Assembly (NCBI GenBank): GCA_903895845.1
Contig: CAITVK010000114.1
Coordinates: 124,001-188,000, forward strand
Direction: 5' to 3'
Length of the DNA: 64,000 bases
Source: an uncultured Chitinophagaceae bacterium
GTDB taxonomy: Bacteria > Bacteroidota > Bacteroidia > Chitinophagales > Chitinophagaceae
Shown: in pieces, positions 33,931 through 42,076 of the stretch
Position numbering within the stretch: position 1 is the stretch's first letter
How the letters are laid out: every line of letters begins with the position of its first letter
The notes under the pieces: model-generated
Databases searched by the model: none
Seen by the model: the letters and a program-made list of their open reading frames with translations, nothing else
Told to the model about the DNA's origin: nothing
Translations under genes and position numbers: made by a program

Positions 33931-33938
33931 CTGGTGGC

Positions 33939-34574
33939 TTATAATTCCCCTTGGTACTCTTTCTTTATTTTATGCTTGAATACCTTTTCAAATTTCTCTA
34001 CTTTAGGTCTTATCACATAATTGCAATACCCTTGATTTGGGTTTTGGTTGTAGTAGTTGCTATGATAATTCTCTGCCGGATAAAAGTTTTTGAAAGGCTC
34101 AATAGCCGTTACAATAGGTTTGTCGTAAGCATGACTTTTGTCTAGTGCAGCCTTATAGTGCTCTGCTTTTAGCTTTTGCTCTTCATTTGTATAAAATATA
34201 ACACTTCTATACTGCGGCCCTTCATCTGCACCCTGACGGTTTAAAGTTGTAGGGTCATGAGTTTTCCAAAATACCTCCAATAGTTCATCGTAAGTAATTT
34301 TAGTTGGGTCATAGTCAATCTTAGTCATCTCGGCATGACCCGTATGTTTATCACAAACTTGTTCATAAGTAGGATTCTCTACGTGGCCACCGCCATATCC
34401 ACTACGCACACTGATAACGCCTTCCAGTCTTTGAAAGAACGCCTCTGTACACCAAAAGCAACCTTCGCCAAAGTAAGCTGTCTCTGTCTTGTTCATATTC
34501 ATTTTTGTTTGTTTTTGAGCTTTAGATGCCGACACGCCCAGTGCCAACACAGCCATTAATAATACTTTTTTCAT
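33939..34574 (-). CDS. msrA: Peptide-methionine (S)-S-oxide reductase, exported
   Basis: The 211-residue protein has a signal peptide (about 1-20, ALGVSASKAQ) and so acts in the periplasm. It repairs oxidised methionine with the catalytic cysteine C39 in FGEGCFWCTEAFF. The substrate-pocket signatures SGYGGGHVENPTYEQVC, HAEMTKIDYDP and EVFWKTHDPTTLNRQG are all present. The C-terminus (ENYHSNYYNQNPNQGYC) holds the resolving cysteine region. It stands alone; msrB is not adjacent. Confidence 0.96.
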   Translation of the reverse strand: MKKVLLMAVLALGVSASKAQKQTKMNMNKTETAYFGEGCFWCTEAFFQRLEGVISVRSGYGGGHVENPTYEQVCDKHTGHAEMTKIDYDPTKITYDELLEVFWKTHDPTTLNRQGADEGPQYRSVIFYTNEEQKLKAEHYKAALDKSHAYDKPIVTAIEPFKNFYPAENYHSNYYNQNPNQGYCNYVIRPKVEKFEKVFKHKIKKEYQGEL

Positions 34575-34665
34575 ACTAAATAGATTAACAATGATTAAAT
34601 TAATAAGTTGATTCGTCTATTAATACGAAAGAAGAAAAGAAACCTTACAAGAGAATGATTAATCG

Positions 34666-35331
34666 TTACTCCAATGCTCTGTTAATAAAGTAAACCAATG
34701 GTTGCAAGGCGGCACAGGCGGCAACTATTTTAGGAATTAGTTCTTTGCTGGTTAGTTCGGTATCTAAAATAGGGCTAGTGGCAATAAAGCTCTTTAGTTT
34801 CAAATAGCTTATAGCTTGGTTTGTTTCTTCATAACCTTTTGGAGGACGGGATAATGTTACGTCACTCCCATTTTCTAAGCTACCTAGCTGCTTAATAAAA
34901 GATTCTGCTTTTACAATTCCATCAAACTCATCAAAGCAGTAATCTATTTCTTGCCTTATCTTTTTCAAAGATGGGGCTTCTGGCATCCACATTCCACCCG
35001 CAATGAAACTACTGCCTGGTTCTAAATGGAGATAGTATCCAGCTACAACCATTTTCTTGCCTCCTTTACTGAATCCTGCACCCATATTGGTCTTGTAAGG
35101 ACTTTTGTCTTTACTAAACCGAACATCCCTGTTGATCCGGAACACACAATCTTTAGGTTGCAAGGCAGCAATAGAGGGGTCATTATCACTTACCCCCTTC
35201 AACACCTCTCCCACTAATTGCAGGTAATCTACTTTAGCATATTCATACCGTTTTCTATTTTTCTCAAACCATTCTTTGTGGTTATTTAGTTTCAATTCCT
35301 TCAAAAAATCTATTGTAGCTAATTGTAACAT
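34666..35331 (-). CDS. DUF2461 domain protein
   Basis: The 221-residue protein matches the DUF2461/TIGR02453 family across its length: NNHKEWFEKNRKRYEYAK near the N-terminus, FRINRDVRFSKDKSPYKTN (about 67-85) and YYLHLEPGSSFIAGGMWMP (about 100-120). The function of this family is unknown. It has no signal peptide. It is a single leftward gene with about 90 bp on the msrA side and 47 bp on the other. Confidence 0.9.
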   Translation of the reverse strand: MLQLATIDFLKELKLNNHKEWFEKNRKRYEYAKVDYLQLVGEVLKGVSDNDPSIAALQPKDCVFRINRDVRFSKDKSPYKTNMGAGFSKGGKKMVVAGYYLHLEPGSSFIAGGMWMPEAPSLKKIRQEIDYCFDEFDGIVKAESFIKQLGSLENGSDVTLSRPPKGYEETNQAISYLKLKSFIATSPILDTELTSKELIPKIVAACAALQPLVYFINRALE

Positions 35332-35378
35332 ACTATCAGTTATTTAATTTGTGAGGTAAAAATAAGGATTGTTATTCT

Positions 35379-36398
35379 CTATAGAATAATCTTCGCTATC
35401 CTTCCATTGCTTCCAGCCAGGAAAATGTTCTTTCCATGCTTTGCTTTCTGCACCACATGAAAACTTTCCTTGGAAACAAGTTTCCAATTGTTTCCTCCAT
35501 CATAAGATATATCCACGCCACTGGTACCGCAAGTCAATAAAGTTTGGGAATCAATAAAGACAACCGAACTTCTATATCCATTGGGCGGCGTTGTGGGAAA
35601 AGACAGGTTGATGCCATCCGTGAAATCAATTAATACACAATTATTTGACGAAGCAGTATCATTTGTAAAATCACCACCAACTACAATGGCTTTATTTTCC
35701 AAAACTGCAATTGAATTGGCTCCGGTACTTTCTTTTCCCTGTACAACAGGCAGTACCATGCCATGCGGGAATTCGTTATAAAACAAGCGCGACTTTGTAC
35801 CGCCAGAAGCATATAACAATGCCGGTTCACCGCCTATTTGTCTTCTCATTACTTTGATGTTACTGCCACTGGACGCAAAGAAAGCTTCGCCTGAATCAGG
35901 CTTTGCATCAGTGTTAAGGGGTGTCCAATAGTCGCCCGAATCTTTTGTGTAAGCAAAAAAGAATTTCCCATTAACGGGGTCACCCACTACAACGCCTTCT
36001 TTATCATCTAGAAAGTCCATGGCGTCTAGAAACATTCCTTTGGTGGTATCTTCAAAAACTTTGTTCCAAGTAATTCCGCCATCATGGGTTTTAAGAATCA
36101 CGGCAGGCTCAGCAATAGCCATTATCACAGCAGTATTGGCATCAAAAGCTTCAATGTCCCTGAAGTCTCGCTTTTCATATCCAGTAACAGTTTTCCAAAC
36201 AAAAGTTTTTCCACCATTAACACTCTTGGCAACCTTTCCATTGCTGCCACTGCACCACACCACTTTATCGTTTACCACACTTAATCCTCTTAAACTAGTA
36301 TTTGAGATACTATCTAATACAGATATCACGGGTTTCTGTGCAATAGTTGCAACCATTGTAAGGCACAGAAAAATTAAAACCAAACTTTTCAAAAACAT
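35379..36398 (-). CDS. YCF48/BNR-like beta-propeller protein, exported
   Basis: The ATG at 36398 (MFLKSLVLIFLCLTMVATIA) starts a clear signal peptide and gives 339 residues. The frame opens 78 bp upstream without support. Repeated blades of the YCF48/BNR type follow, with motifs such as GKVAKSVNGGKTFVWKTVTG, ILKTHDGGITWNKVF and VDISYDGGNNWKLV. In plants and cyanobacteria YCF48 helps photosystem II assembly. In Bacteroidetes such propellers are periplasmic or surface proteins of unknown role. Confidence 0.85.
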   Translation of the reverse strand: MFLKSLVLIFLCLTMVATIAQKPVISVLDSISNTSLRGLSVVNDKVVWCSGSNGKVAKSVNGGKTFVWKTVTGYEKRDFRDIEAFDANTAVIMAIAEPAVILKTHDGGITWNKVFEDTTKGMFLDAMDFLDDKEGVVVGDPVNGKFFFAYTKDSGDYWTPLNTDAKPDSGEAFFASSGSNIKVMRRQIGGEPALLYASGGTKSRLFYNEFPHGMVLPVVQGKESTGANSIAVLENKAIVVGGDFTNDTASSNNCVLIDFTDGINLSFPTTPPNGYRSSVVFIDSQTLLTCGTSGVDISYDGGNNWKLVSKESFHVVQKAKHGKNIFLAGSNGRIAKIIL

Positions 36399-36594
36399 AA
36401 ATGCTAAATTAGCTTTTGTAATGAATAAAGTACTACCTAGGTACAATGATGCGTAATTATTTGTCATAAAATACATTGTTGAAAAATAAAAGCAGATAAA
36501 CTATCCCACACCTGATAAAGCGCGAGCACCTTTAAAAAAGTAACTAAACTAAAACTTGTATGTATGTATTATTCTATTACCTTAGCGGCGTTAA

Positions 36595-36675
36595 ATGAAA
36601 AGACAGCAAAACATAGTATTATTCCCAACTGCAGTATCTACTACTGCTACAACGCTTTTTACAACAACCCTTTAG
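36595..36675 (+). CDS. Threonine-rich leader peptide of the thr operon
   Basis: A 26-codon frame, ATG to TAG, reads MKRQQNIVLFPTAVSTTATT followed by LFTTTL. Eight of the last 15 residues are threonine, with more Ser and Ala. It ends 117 bp before the thrA start on the same strand. This is what an attenuation leader looks like: ribosome stalling at Thr codons when charged tRNA-Thr is scarce. The E. coli thrL peptide has the same logic (MKRISTTITTT...). No start-site footprint is visible, so the assignment rests on composition and position. Confidence 0.7.
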   Translation: MKRQQNIVLFPTAVSTTATTLFTTTL

Positions 36676-36681
36676 GGGTTG
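36631..36681 (+). promoter_or_regulatory. Candidate attenuator hairpins in the thr leader
   Basis: Two small hairpins are visible. GCAGTA/TACTGC (36631-36647) lies within the Thr codons, and CAACCC/GGGTTG (36665-36681) spans the leader stop codon. I do not find a stem followed by a T run before thrA, so if attenuation occurs it may use Rho or ribosome-release coupling rather than an intrinsic terminator. Confidence 0.4.
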
Positions 36682-36792
36682 CAAATTGTCATATCATCCC
36701 ATGGGCTTAACGCTGTCATATCTCTCAAAAGAATTACATAAGCCTACTCTCAAATACATTTACCATTCACTTAACGAACTAAACATATTTTA

Positions 36793-39246
36793 ATGAAAGT
36801 TTTAAAATTCGGTGGCTCATCAGTAGCCAATGCAGAAAATATACAGAAAGTAGTAGCAATCGTAAAGAAACCCCAATATACCCAAGCAATCGTAGTGGTT
36901 TCTGCTTTGGGAGGCGTAACGGATTCCTTAATTTCCTTGGCAACCAAGGCGTCTAATGGAGATGAATCTTACAAAGAAATATTGGTTGAATTAGAATCAA
37001 GACATATTCAAACCGTGCAAGCATTGTTACCTATCAACAACCAAAGTGCTTGTATCAGTGCCGTAAAACAACACTTTAATGAGTTGGAAGATGTTTGCGA
37101 AGGCGTGTTTCGATTGGGTGAATTATCCGATCGCACCAAAGATAAAGTAGTGAGTTATGGCGAATTACTTTCCTCCAAAATCATCTCTTTCTATATCCAA
37201 ACTTCGGGTACGCCTATCGAATGGGTTGATAGCCGCAAAGCCATCAGCACCAATAGTAACTATGGTTTTGCAGCCGTTGATTTTGCAAAGACCACCGAAA
37301 ATGTAAATGCCATCATTGGTAAATCTTCCCATAGCCTGTTTATTGCACCGGGTTTTATTGCTAGCGACAGCAAAGGATATACCACTACTTTAGGTAGAGG
37401 TGGTAGCGATTACACTGCCTCCATTTATGCGGCTGCCATCCATGCAGAATCTGTAGAAATATGGACAGATGTAACAGGCATGATGACTGCCGACCCACGT
37501 TGGGTGCCGAATGCACGTACCATTTCTTTTACTTCATACAGGGAAGCAATGGAATTGTCGCACTTTGGAGCTAAGGTGATTTATCCGCCAACCATTCAAC
37601 CAGCAATGGATAAGAACATCCCTATCTGGATAAAAAATACGTTCAAGCCAGAAGAAGCAGGCACTTTGATTGAACATGTTTCTCATGCACAACTTTCTGA
37701 CGAAGGAAGTGTAATTACAGGTATTTCAAGTATCAATCATATTGCTTTGTTAAGTTTAGAAGGAAGTGGAATGGTGGGTATTCCAGGTTTCTCCAAGCGT
37801 TTGTTTGAGGCATTGGCAGCAGTACAGGTGAATGTTATCTTGATCACCCAAAGTTCTTCTGAACATTCTATTTGTGTGGCAGTGAACACCATTGATGCCG
37901 AAAAGGCAAAAGCTGCTGTTGATGCTGCATTCGAAATAGAATTGGCAAACAAGAAAGTTGATCCATTGAAGGTGGAAACTGACTTGTCTATCATTGCTTT
38001 GGTGGGCGACAAAATGAGAAGCCATCCGGGTATTGCTGGTAAAATGTTTAGCGCATTGGGACGTAATGGGGTTAATATCCGTGCCATTGCACAAGGTTCT
38101 TCCGAAAGGAATATATCTGCCGTAGTAACTTTTGACGATGTAAAAAAAGCCGTAAACGTATTGCACGAAGCATTCTTCGAGACTACTTACAAACAACTGA
38201 ACCTCTTTATTTGTGGTGCTGGAAATGTGGGTGGTAAGTTGATTGAGCAGATAAGAAAACAAAAGGACTACCTAAAAATCCATCATAACCTTCAAGCTAG
38301 GATTACGGGCATTGCAACCAGCAAGAAAATGTTGTTTGCTGATAATGGCAACGAGATTGACCTTGACAATTGGAGAGATGCCTTGCAAAATAGCGAGCCC
38401 ATGAACTTGGGGACATACCTGCATACCATCATCAGTAAAAACTTGCGGAACAGTGTTTTTGTGGATGTGACTGCTAATGGTGATATCGCTAGTATTTATG
38501 ACAAAATTTTATCGAAAAGCATTGCGATTGTTGCCTGCAACAAGATAGCGGCTTCTTCGCCTTATTCTAATTACAAACATCTGAAAGCTCTTTCCAAGTC
38601 TTTCAATGCGCCTTATTTGTTCGAAACAAACGTGGGGGCCGCCCTTCCGGTGATTGGAACTTTGAATGATTTGATAAAGAGTGGCGATTGGATCAATAAG
38701 ATTCAGGCTGTTTTATCTGGCACTTTGAACTTTGTGTTTAATAATTACGACGGCACTACTTCTTTTGCGGAAGTGGTTCGCGAAGCACAAAGACAAGGTT
38801 TTACCGAGCCAGATCCTCGTTTGGATTTGGGCGGAACGGATGTTATGCGCAAGATTATGATTCTTGCCCGTGAGATTGGCGAAGAGATGGAAATGGAAGA
38901 TATTAAGAATACTTCGTTCCTTCCTGCATCTTGTTTTGAAGGTAGCGTAGAAGATTTTTATCAGGAAATGGAAAAGCACGAAGCGCATTTCAAGGCGTTG
39001 TACGATGCTGCGGCAAAGGAAAACTGCAAGTTGAAGTTTGTGGCGCAATTCGAGAATCAGAAGGCTGCCGTTGGTTTGCAACACATCCCTTCTCACAGCG
39101 ATTTTTATCATTTATATGGAAAAGATAATCTTGTTTTGTTCTACACCGAGCGTTATCCTGAGCAACCGATGGTTATAAAGGGTGCAGGTGCAGGTGCAGA
39201 TGTTACGGCAAGCGGCATATTTGCAGATATAATGAGGGTGGTTTAA
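36793..39246 (+). CDS. thrA: Bifunctional aspartokinase / homoserine dehydrogenase
   Basis: The 817-residue fusion catalyses the first and third steps from aspartate to threonine and methionine. The aspartokinase part begins MKVLKFGGSSVANAENIQKV and contains TTLGRGGSDYTAS (about residue 198). A pair of ACT regulatory domains spans about 310-460. The dehydrogenase part starts near 473 (LFICGAGNVGGKLIEQI, NADP-binding) and contains ETNVGAALPVIGTLNDL and the later DPRLDLGGTDVMRK region. It is the first gene of thrA-thrB-thrC. A Thr-rich leader peptide precedes it, and a 21-bp repeat array separates it from thrB. Confidence 0.97.
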   Translation: MKVLKFGGSSVANAENIQKVVAIVKKPQYTQAIVVVSALGGVTDSLISLATKASNGDESYKEILVELESRHIQTVQALLPINNQSACISAVKQHFNELEDVCEGVFRLGELSDRTKDKVVSYGELLSSKIISFYIQTSGTPIEWVDSRKAISTNSNYGFAAVDFAKTTENVNAIIGKSSHSLFIAPGFIASDSKGYTTTLGRGGSDYTASIYAAAIHAESVEIWTDVTGMMTADPRWVPNARTISFTSYREAMELSHFGAKVIYPPTIQPAMDKNIPIWIKNTFKPEEAGTLIEHVSHAQLSDEGSVITGISSINHIALLSLEGSGMVGIPGFSKRLFEALAAVQVNVILITQSSSEHSICVAVNTIDAEKAKAAVDAAFEIELANKKVDPLKVETDLSIIALVGDKMRSHPGIAGKMFSALGRNGVNIRAIAQGSSERNISAVVTFDDVKKAVNVLHEAFFETTYKQLNLFICGAGNVGGKLIEQIRKQKDYLKIHHNLQARITGIATSKKMLFADNGNEIDLDNWRDALQNSEPMNLGTYLHTIISKNLRNSVFVDVTANGDIASIYDKILSKSIAIVACNKIAASSPYSNYKHLKALSKSFNAPYLFETNVGAALPVIGTLNDLIKSGDWINKIQAVLSGTLNFVFNNYDGTTSFAEVVREAQRQGFTEPDPRLDLGGTDVMRKIMILAREIGEEMEMEDIKNTSFLPASCFEGSVEDFYQEMEKHEAHFKALYDAAAKENCKLKFVAQFENQKAAVGLQHIPSHSDFYHLYGKDNLVLFYTERYPEQPMVIKGAGAGADVTASGIFADIMRVV

Positions 39247-39287
39247 GTTAAGAAAGTTCTTTAAATCGAAGCAAAATGAGTTTCTTC

Positions 39288-39518
39288 AGTCACCAAATAA
39301 CTTTCTTTGGTGACTAAAGAAACTTCTTTGGTCATTGAATAAGTTTTTTCTATGACTAAAGAAAGTTATTTGGTGACTGAATAAGTTTATTTTGTGACTG
39401 AATAAGTTTCTTTAGTGACTAAATAAACTTTTTTGGTGGCTAAAGAAACTTATTTGGTGATCGAATAAGTTTTTTCAGTCACTAAATAAGTTTATTTAGT
39501 GACTGAAAAAATTGCTTC
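39288..39518. repeat. Array D: eleven 21-bp units between thrA and thrB
   Basis: Eleven units of exactly 21 bp run from 39288 to 39518. Each is a GGTGACT-like heptamer, an AAATAAG-like heptamer and a TTTATTT-like heptamer, so the unit is its own approximate reverse complement. All frames contain stops, so it is not coding. It occupies most of the 339-bp gap inside the thr operon and would be transcribed as a string of short hairpins. Confidence 0.92.
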
Positions 39519-39585
39519 TTTCTTTAGGCAACCCATTATTTATGATTCTTAGTTTTCATTCAAATCAATCTAATCATCAGTATAT

Positions 39586-40581
39586 ATGAATCTGATTAAA
39601 AAATATTACGCCCCTTCTACCCCCCCTTTAGGGGAAGGGGGCGGGGTTGGGGGTAGCAATGGGAAGTCTGTTTCTGTTCTTTCGCCTGCTACTGTTGCCA
39701 ATGTGGTTTGTGGTTTTGACATTTTAGGCTTCGCCTTGAATAATCCCAATGATGAAGTAACTATTTCTTTGAGTGATGAAGTAGGCGTACAAATCATTAA
39801 TAAAGATGATTTTGACTTGCCAACTGATCCTGAAAAGAATGTTTCGGGGGCAGCTTTACTGGCAATGTTGGAAGAATGTCCTGATGTAAAAGGCTTTACT
39901 TTAATCAGCAAAAAGCATATCAAACCCGGTAGTGGCATTGGTAGTAGTGCGGCAAGTGCTGCTGGGCCAGTGGTTGCGGCAAACTATTTATTGGGAAACC
40001 GTTTTAGCAAGGAAGACTTGGTGCGCTTTGCGATGTTTGGCGAAAAAGTGGCAAGTGGTGTTAAACATGCCGACAATATTGCCCCAGCCATTTACGGCGG
40101 TGTTACCCTGATTCGTTCTATTTTCCCTTTGGATATCATTGCGATTGATGCCCCGGAATTATACGTTACAGTCGTTCATCCGCAGATAGAAGTTCGTACG
40201 GCTGATGCAAGAATGATTCTAAAACAAAGTGTTTTGTTGAAGAATGCCATCAAGCAATGGGGCAACATTGCAGGCTTGGTTGCAGGATTAATCAAGCACG
40301 ATTACGAGTTGATTGGTCGCAGTTTGGAAGATGTAATCATCGAACCTGTGCGTAGCATCTTGATTCCAGGATTCAATGAAGTAAAATCCAAATGTAAGGA
40401 AGCGGGTGCATTGGGTGGCGGCATCAGTGGAAGTGGTCCTTCTATTTTTATGTTGAGCAAGGACGAAGCAACCGCAAAAGCCGTAGAAAAAGAAATGAGT
40501 AGCATCTATGAAAGAATAGGATTGGATTACCAAACACACTTGACAACGATTAATCAGGAAGGAGTGAAATTGGTAAAATAG
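39586..40581 (+). CDS. thrB: Homoserine kinase
   Basis: The 331-residue GHMP kinase phosphorylates homoserine for threonine synthesis. The family starts at KSVSVLSPATVANVVCGFD (about residue 27). The ATP loop PGSGIGSSAASAAG is at about 114-127, and the C-terminal GGISGSGPSIFML is present. The first 26 residues are abnormal: YYAPSTPPLGEGGGVGG is encoded by a GC-rich palindromic repeat (39618-39656). No other in-frame start codon exists between the repeat and the conserved region, so the repeat appears to be translated. It is the second gene of thrA-thrB-thrC. Confidence 0.94.
   Translation: MNLIKKYYAPSTPPLGEGGGVGGSNGKSVSVLSPATVANVVCGFDILGFALNNPNDEVTISLSDEVGVQIINKDDFDLPTDPEKNVSGAALLAMLEECPDVKGFTLISKKHIKPGSGIGSSAASAAGPVVAANYLLGNRFSKEDLVRFAMFGEKVASGVKHADNIAPAIYGGVTLIRSIFPLDIIAIDAPELYVTVVHPQIEVRTADARMILKQSVLLKNAIKQWGNIAGLVAGLIKHDYELIGRSLEDVIIEPVRSILIPGFNEVKSKCKEAGALGGGISGSGPSIFMLSKDEATAKAVEKEMSSIYERIGLDYQTHLTTINQEGVKLVK
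39618..39656. repeat. GC-rich palindromic repeat inside the 5' end of thrB
   Basis: CCCCCCTTTAGGGGAAGGGG followed by a G-rich stretch resembles the dispersed palindromic repeat at 57638-57693 (CCTCTCCTTTTGGAGAGGG, then GGGGTGAGG). Read on the opposite strand, both give a PSPKGE/PSPKGG-like peptide, a well-known hallmark of translated intergenic repeats. Here it lies in frame in thrB. Confidence 0.8.
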
Positions 40582-40602
40582 TCTTCAGAAAAACTAGTAG
40601 TC

Positions 40603-41904
40603 ATGAATTATTATAGTCTCAATAATCAATCTCCAAAAGTGACTTTTGGAGAAGCAGCCCTAAGAGGTCAAGCACCTGATAAGGGTTTATATTTCCCAAA
40701 GCATGTTCCTACTTTGCCAGATGGGTTTATAAAGAATATCAAGAACCTATCAAAGGAAGAAATTGGGTTTACGGTGATGAAACCTTATGTTGGGGATAGT
40801 TTGCCAACGGATGTGTTGCAGCAAATTATTAATGAAACCATCAACTTCGATTTTCCGTTGGTTCCCATTACAGATAATATTTCTTCTTTGGAACTTTTCC
40901 ATGGCCCTACGCTTGCCTTTAAGGATGTGGGGGCAAGGTTCATGAGCCGTTGTTTGGGTTATTTCAATCGCAATGCCTACCATCATACCACTGTTTTGGT
41001 GGCTACTTCTGGCGATACTGGTGGTGCTGTTGCTAATGGCTTTTTAGGGGTTGATGGCATTGATGTGGTTATTTTATATCCTTCAGGGAAGGTTAGCAAG
41101 ATTCAAGAATTGCAACTGACAACCTTGGGCAAGAATATTAAAGCCATAGAGGTTAACGGTACTTTTGATGATTGTCAGGCAATGGTGAAACAAGTGTTTG
41201 CCGACAAGGATTTGAACAATAAACTGTCTCTTACTTCTGCAAATTCTATCAATGTGGCGCGTTGGTTGCCTCAGCAGTTGTATTACTTTTTGGCTTACCA
41301 GCAATGGCAACATGACGAGCCGCCAGTTATTTGCGTTCCAAGCGGAAATTTTGGCAATATCTGCGCTGGTGTCATTGCAAATATCTCTGGTTTGCCCGTA
41401 AAACATTTCCTTGCTGCCTGCAATGCAAATGATGTAGTTCCTACTTATATGCAAACTGGAAAGTATGTTCCAAAGCAAGCAATAGCAACGGTTTCGAATG
41501 CGATGGACGTAGGGAATCCTAGTAATTTTATACGGATAATTGAGTTGTTCCATCAGCAATTTGACTCTCTAAAATCAATGTTCAGCAGCGTTAGTATCTC
41601 TGACGAAATTACAGTCGATACCATAAAAAGAGTCTATTCAGCGCATAATTATACCCTAGATCCGCATGGAGCAGTGGCTTTTTATGCTTTGGAACAGTAC
41701 TTGAAGGAAGAGGGCAAGTCTCTTGAAAAAGGAATAATATTGGAAACCGCACATCCGGTAAAATTCCCTGATACGGTGGAAGAAGCGATTGGAACTGAGG
41801 TTGCCATTCCAGAAGAAGTGAAATACTTATTGGATCAACAAAAGCAAAGCATCTTGATGGAGCCTAGCTTTGAAGCCTTGAAAGAATGGTTGATGAATAG
41901 GTAA
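40603..41904 (+). CDS. thrC: Threonine synthase
   Basis: The 433-residue PLP enzyme converts O-phosphohomoserine to threonine. The PLP lysine is K107 in HGPTLAFKDVGARF. The phosphate-binding loop TSGDTGGAVANGF (about 130-142) and NSINVARWLPQQLYYFLAY (about 213-231) follow the fungal/proteobacterial type of threonine synthase. It closes the thr operon, 21 bp after thrB, and is followed by a terminator. Confidence 0.97.
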   Translation: MNYYSLNNQSPKVTFGEAALRGQAPDKGLYFPKHVPTLPDGFIKNIKNLSKEEIGFTVMKPYVGDSLPTDVLQQIINETINFDFPLVPITDNISSLELFHGPTLAFKDVGARFMSRCLGYFNRNAYHHTTVLVATSGDTGGAVANGFLGVDGIDVVILYPSGKVSKIQELQLTTLGKNIKAIEVNGTFDDCQAMVKQVFADKDLNNKLSLTSANSINVARWLPQQLYYFLAYQQWQHDEPPVICVPSGNFGNICAGVIANISGLPVKHFLAACNANDVVPTYMQTGKYVPKQAIATVSNAMDVGNPSNFIRIIELFHQQFDSLKSMFSSVSISDEITVDTIKRVYSAHNYTLDPHGAVAFYALEQYLKEEGKSLEKGIILETAHPVKFPDTVEEAIGTEVAIPEEVKYLLDQQKQSILMEPSFEALKEWLMNR

Positions 41905-41940
41905 AAGTTGTAGGTTATAAGTACTAAGTTATACGTTAAG
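41905..41940. repeat. Heptamer array after thrC
   Basis: AAGTTGT, AGGTTAT, AAGTACT, AAGTTAT repeat with a 7-bp period, directly after the thrC stop codon and before its terminator. Confidence 0.7.
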
Positions 41941-41944
41941 AAAG

Positions 41945-41977
41945 AGACTATCTAGCTAAATGCTGATAGTCTTTTTT
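41945..41977 (+). terminator. Terminator of the thr operon
   Basis: AGACTATC pairs with GATAGTCT, extended by AGC/GCT with one bulge, around a 5-nt loop. A run of six T follows. Confidence 0.85.
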
Positions 41978-42076
41978 ATTGTTAAAAAATAAATACAGAA
42001 CATAAATCATAAAATCAAATTAGATAAAGGCGAACTTTATTTTGACAATTAATAAATACCCGTTTAGGGCAAGATT

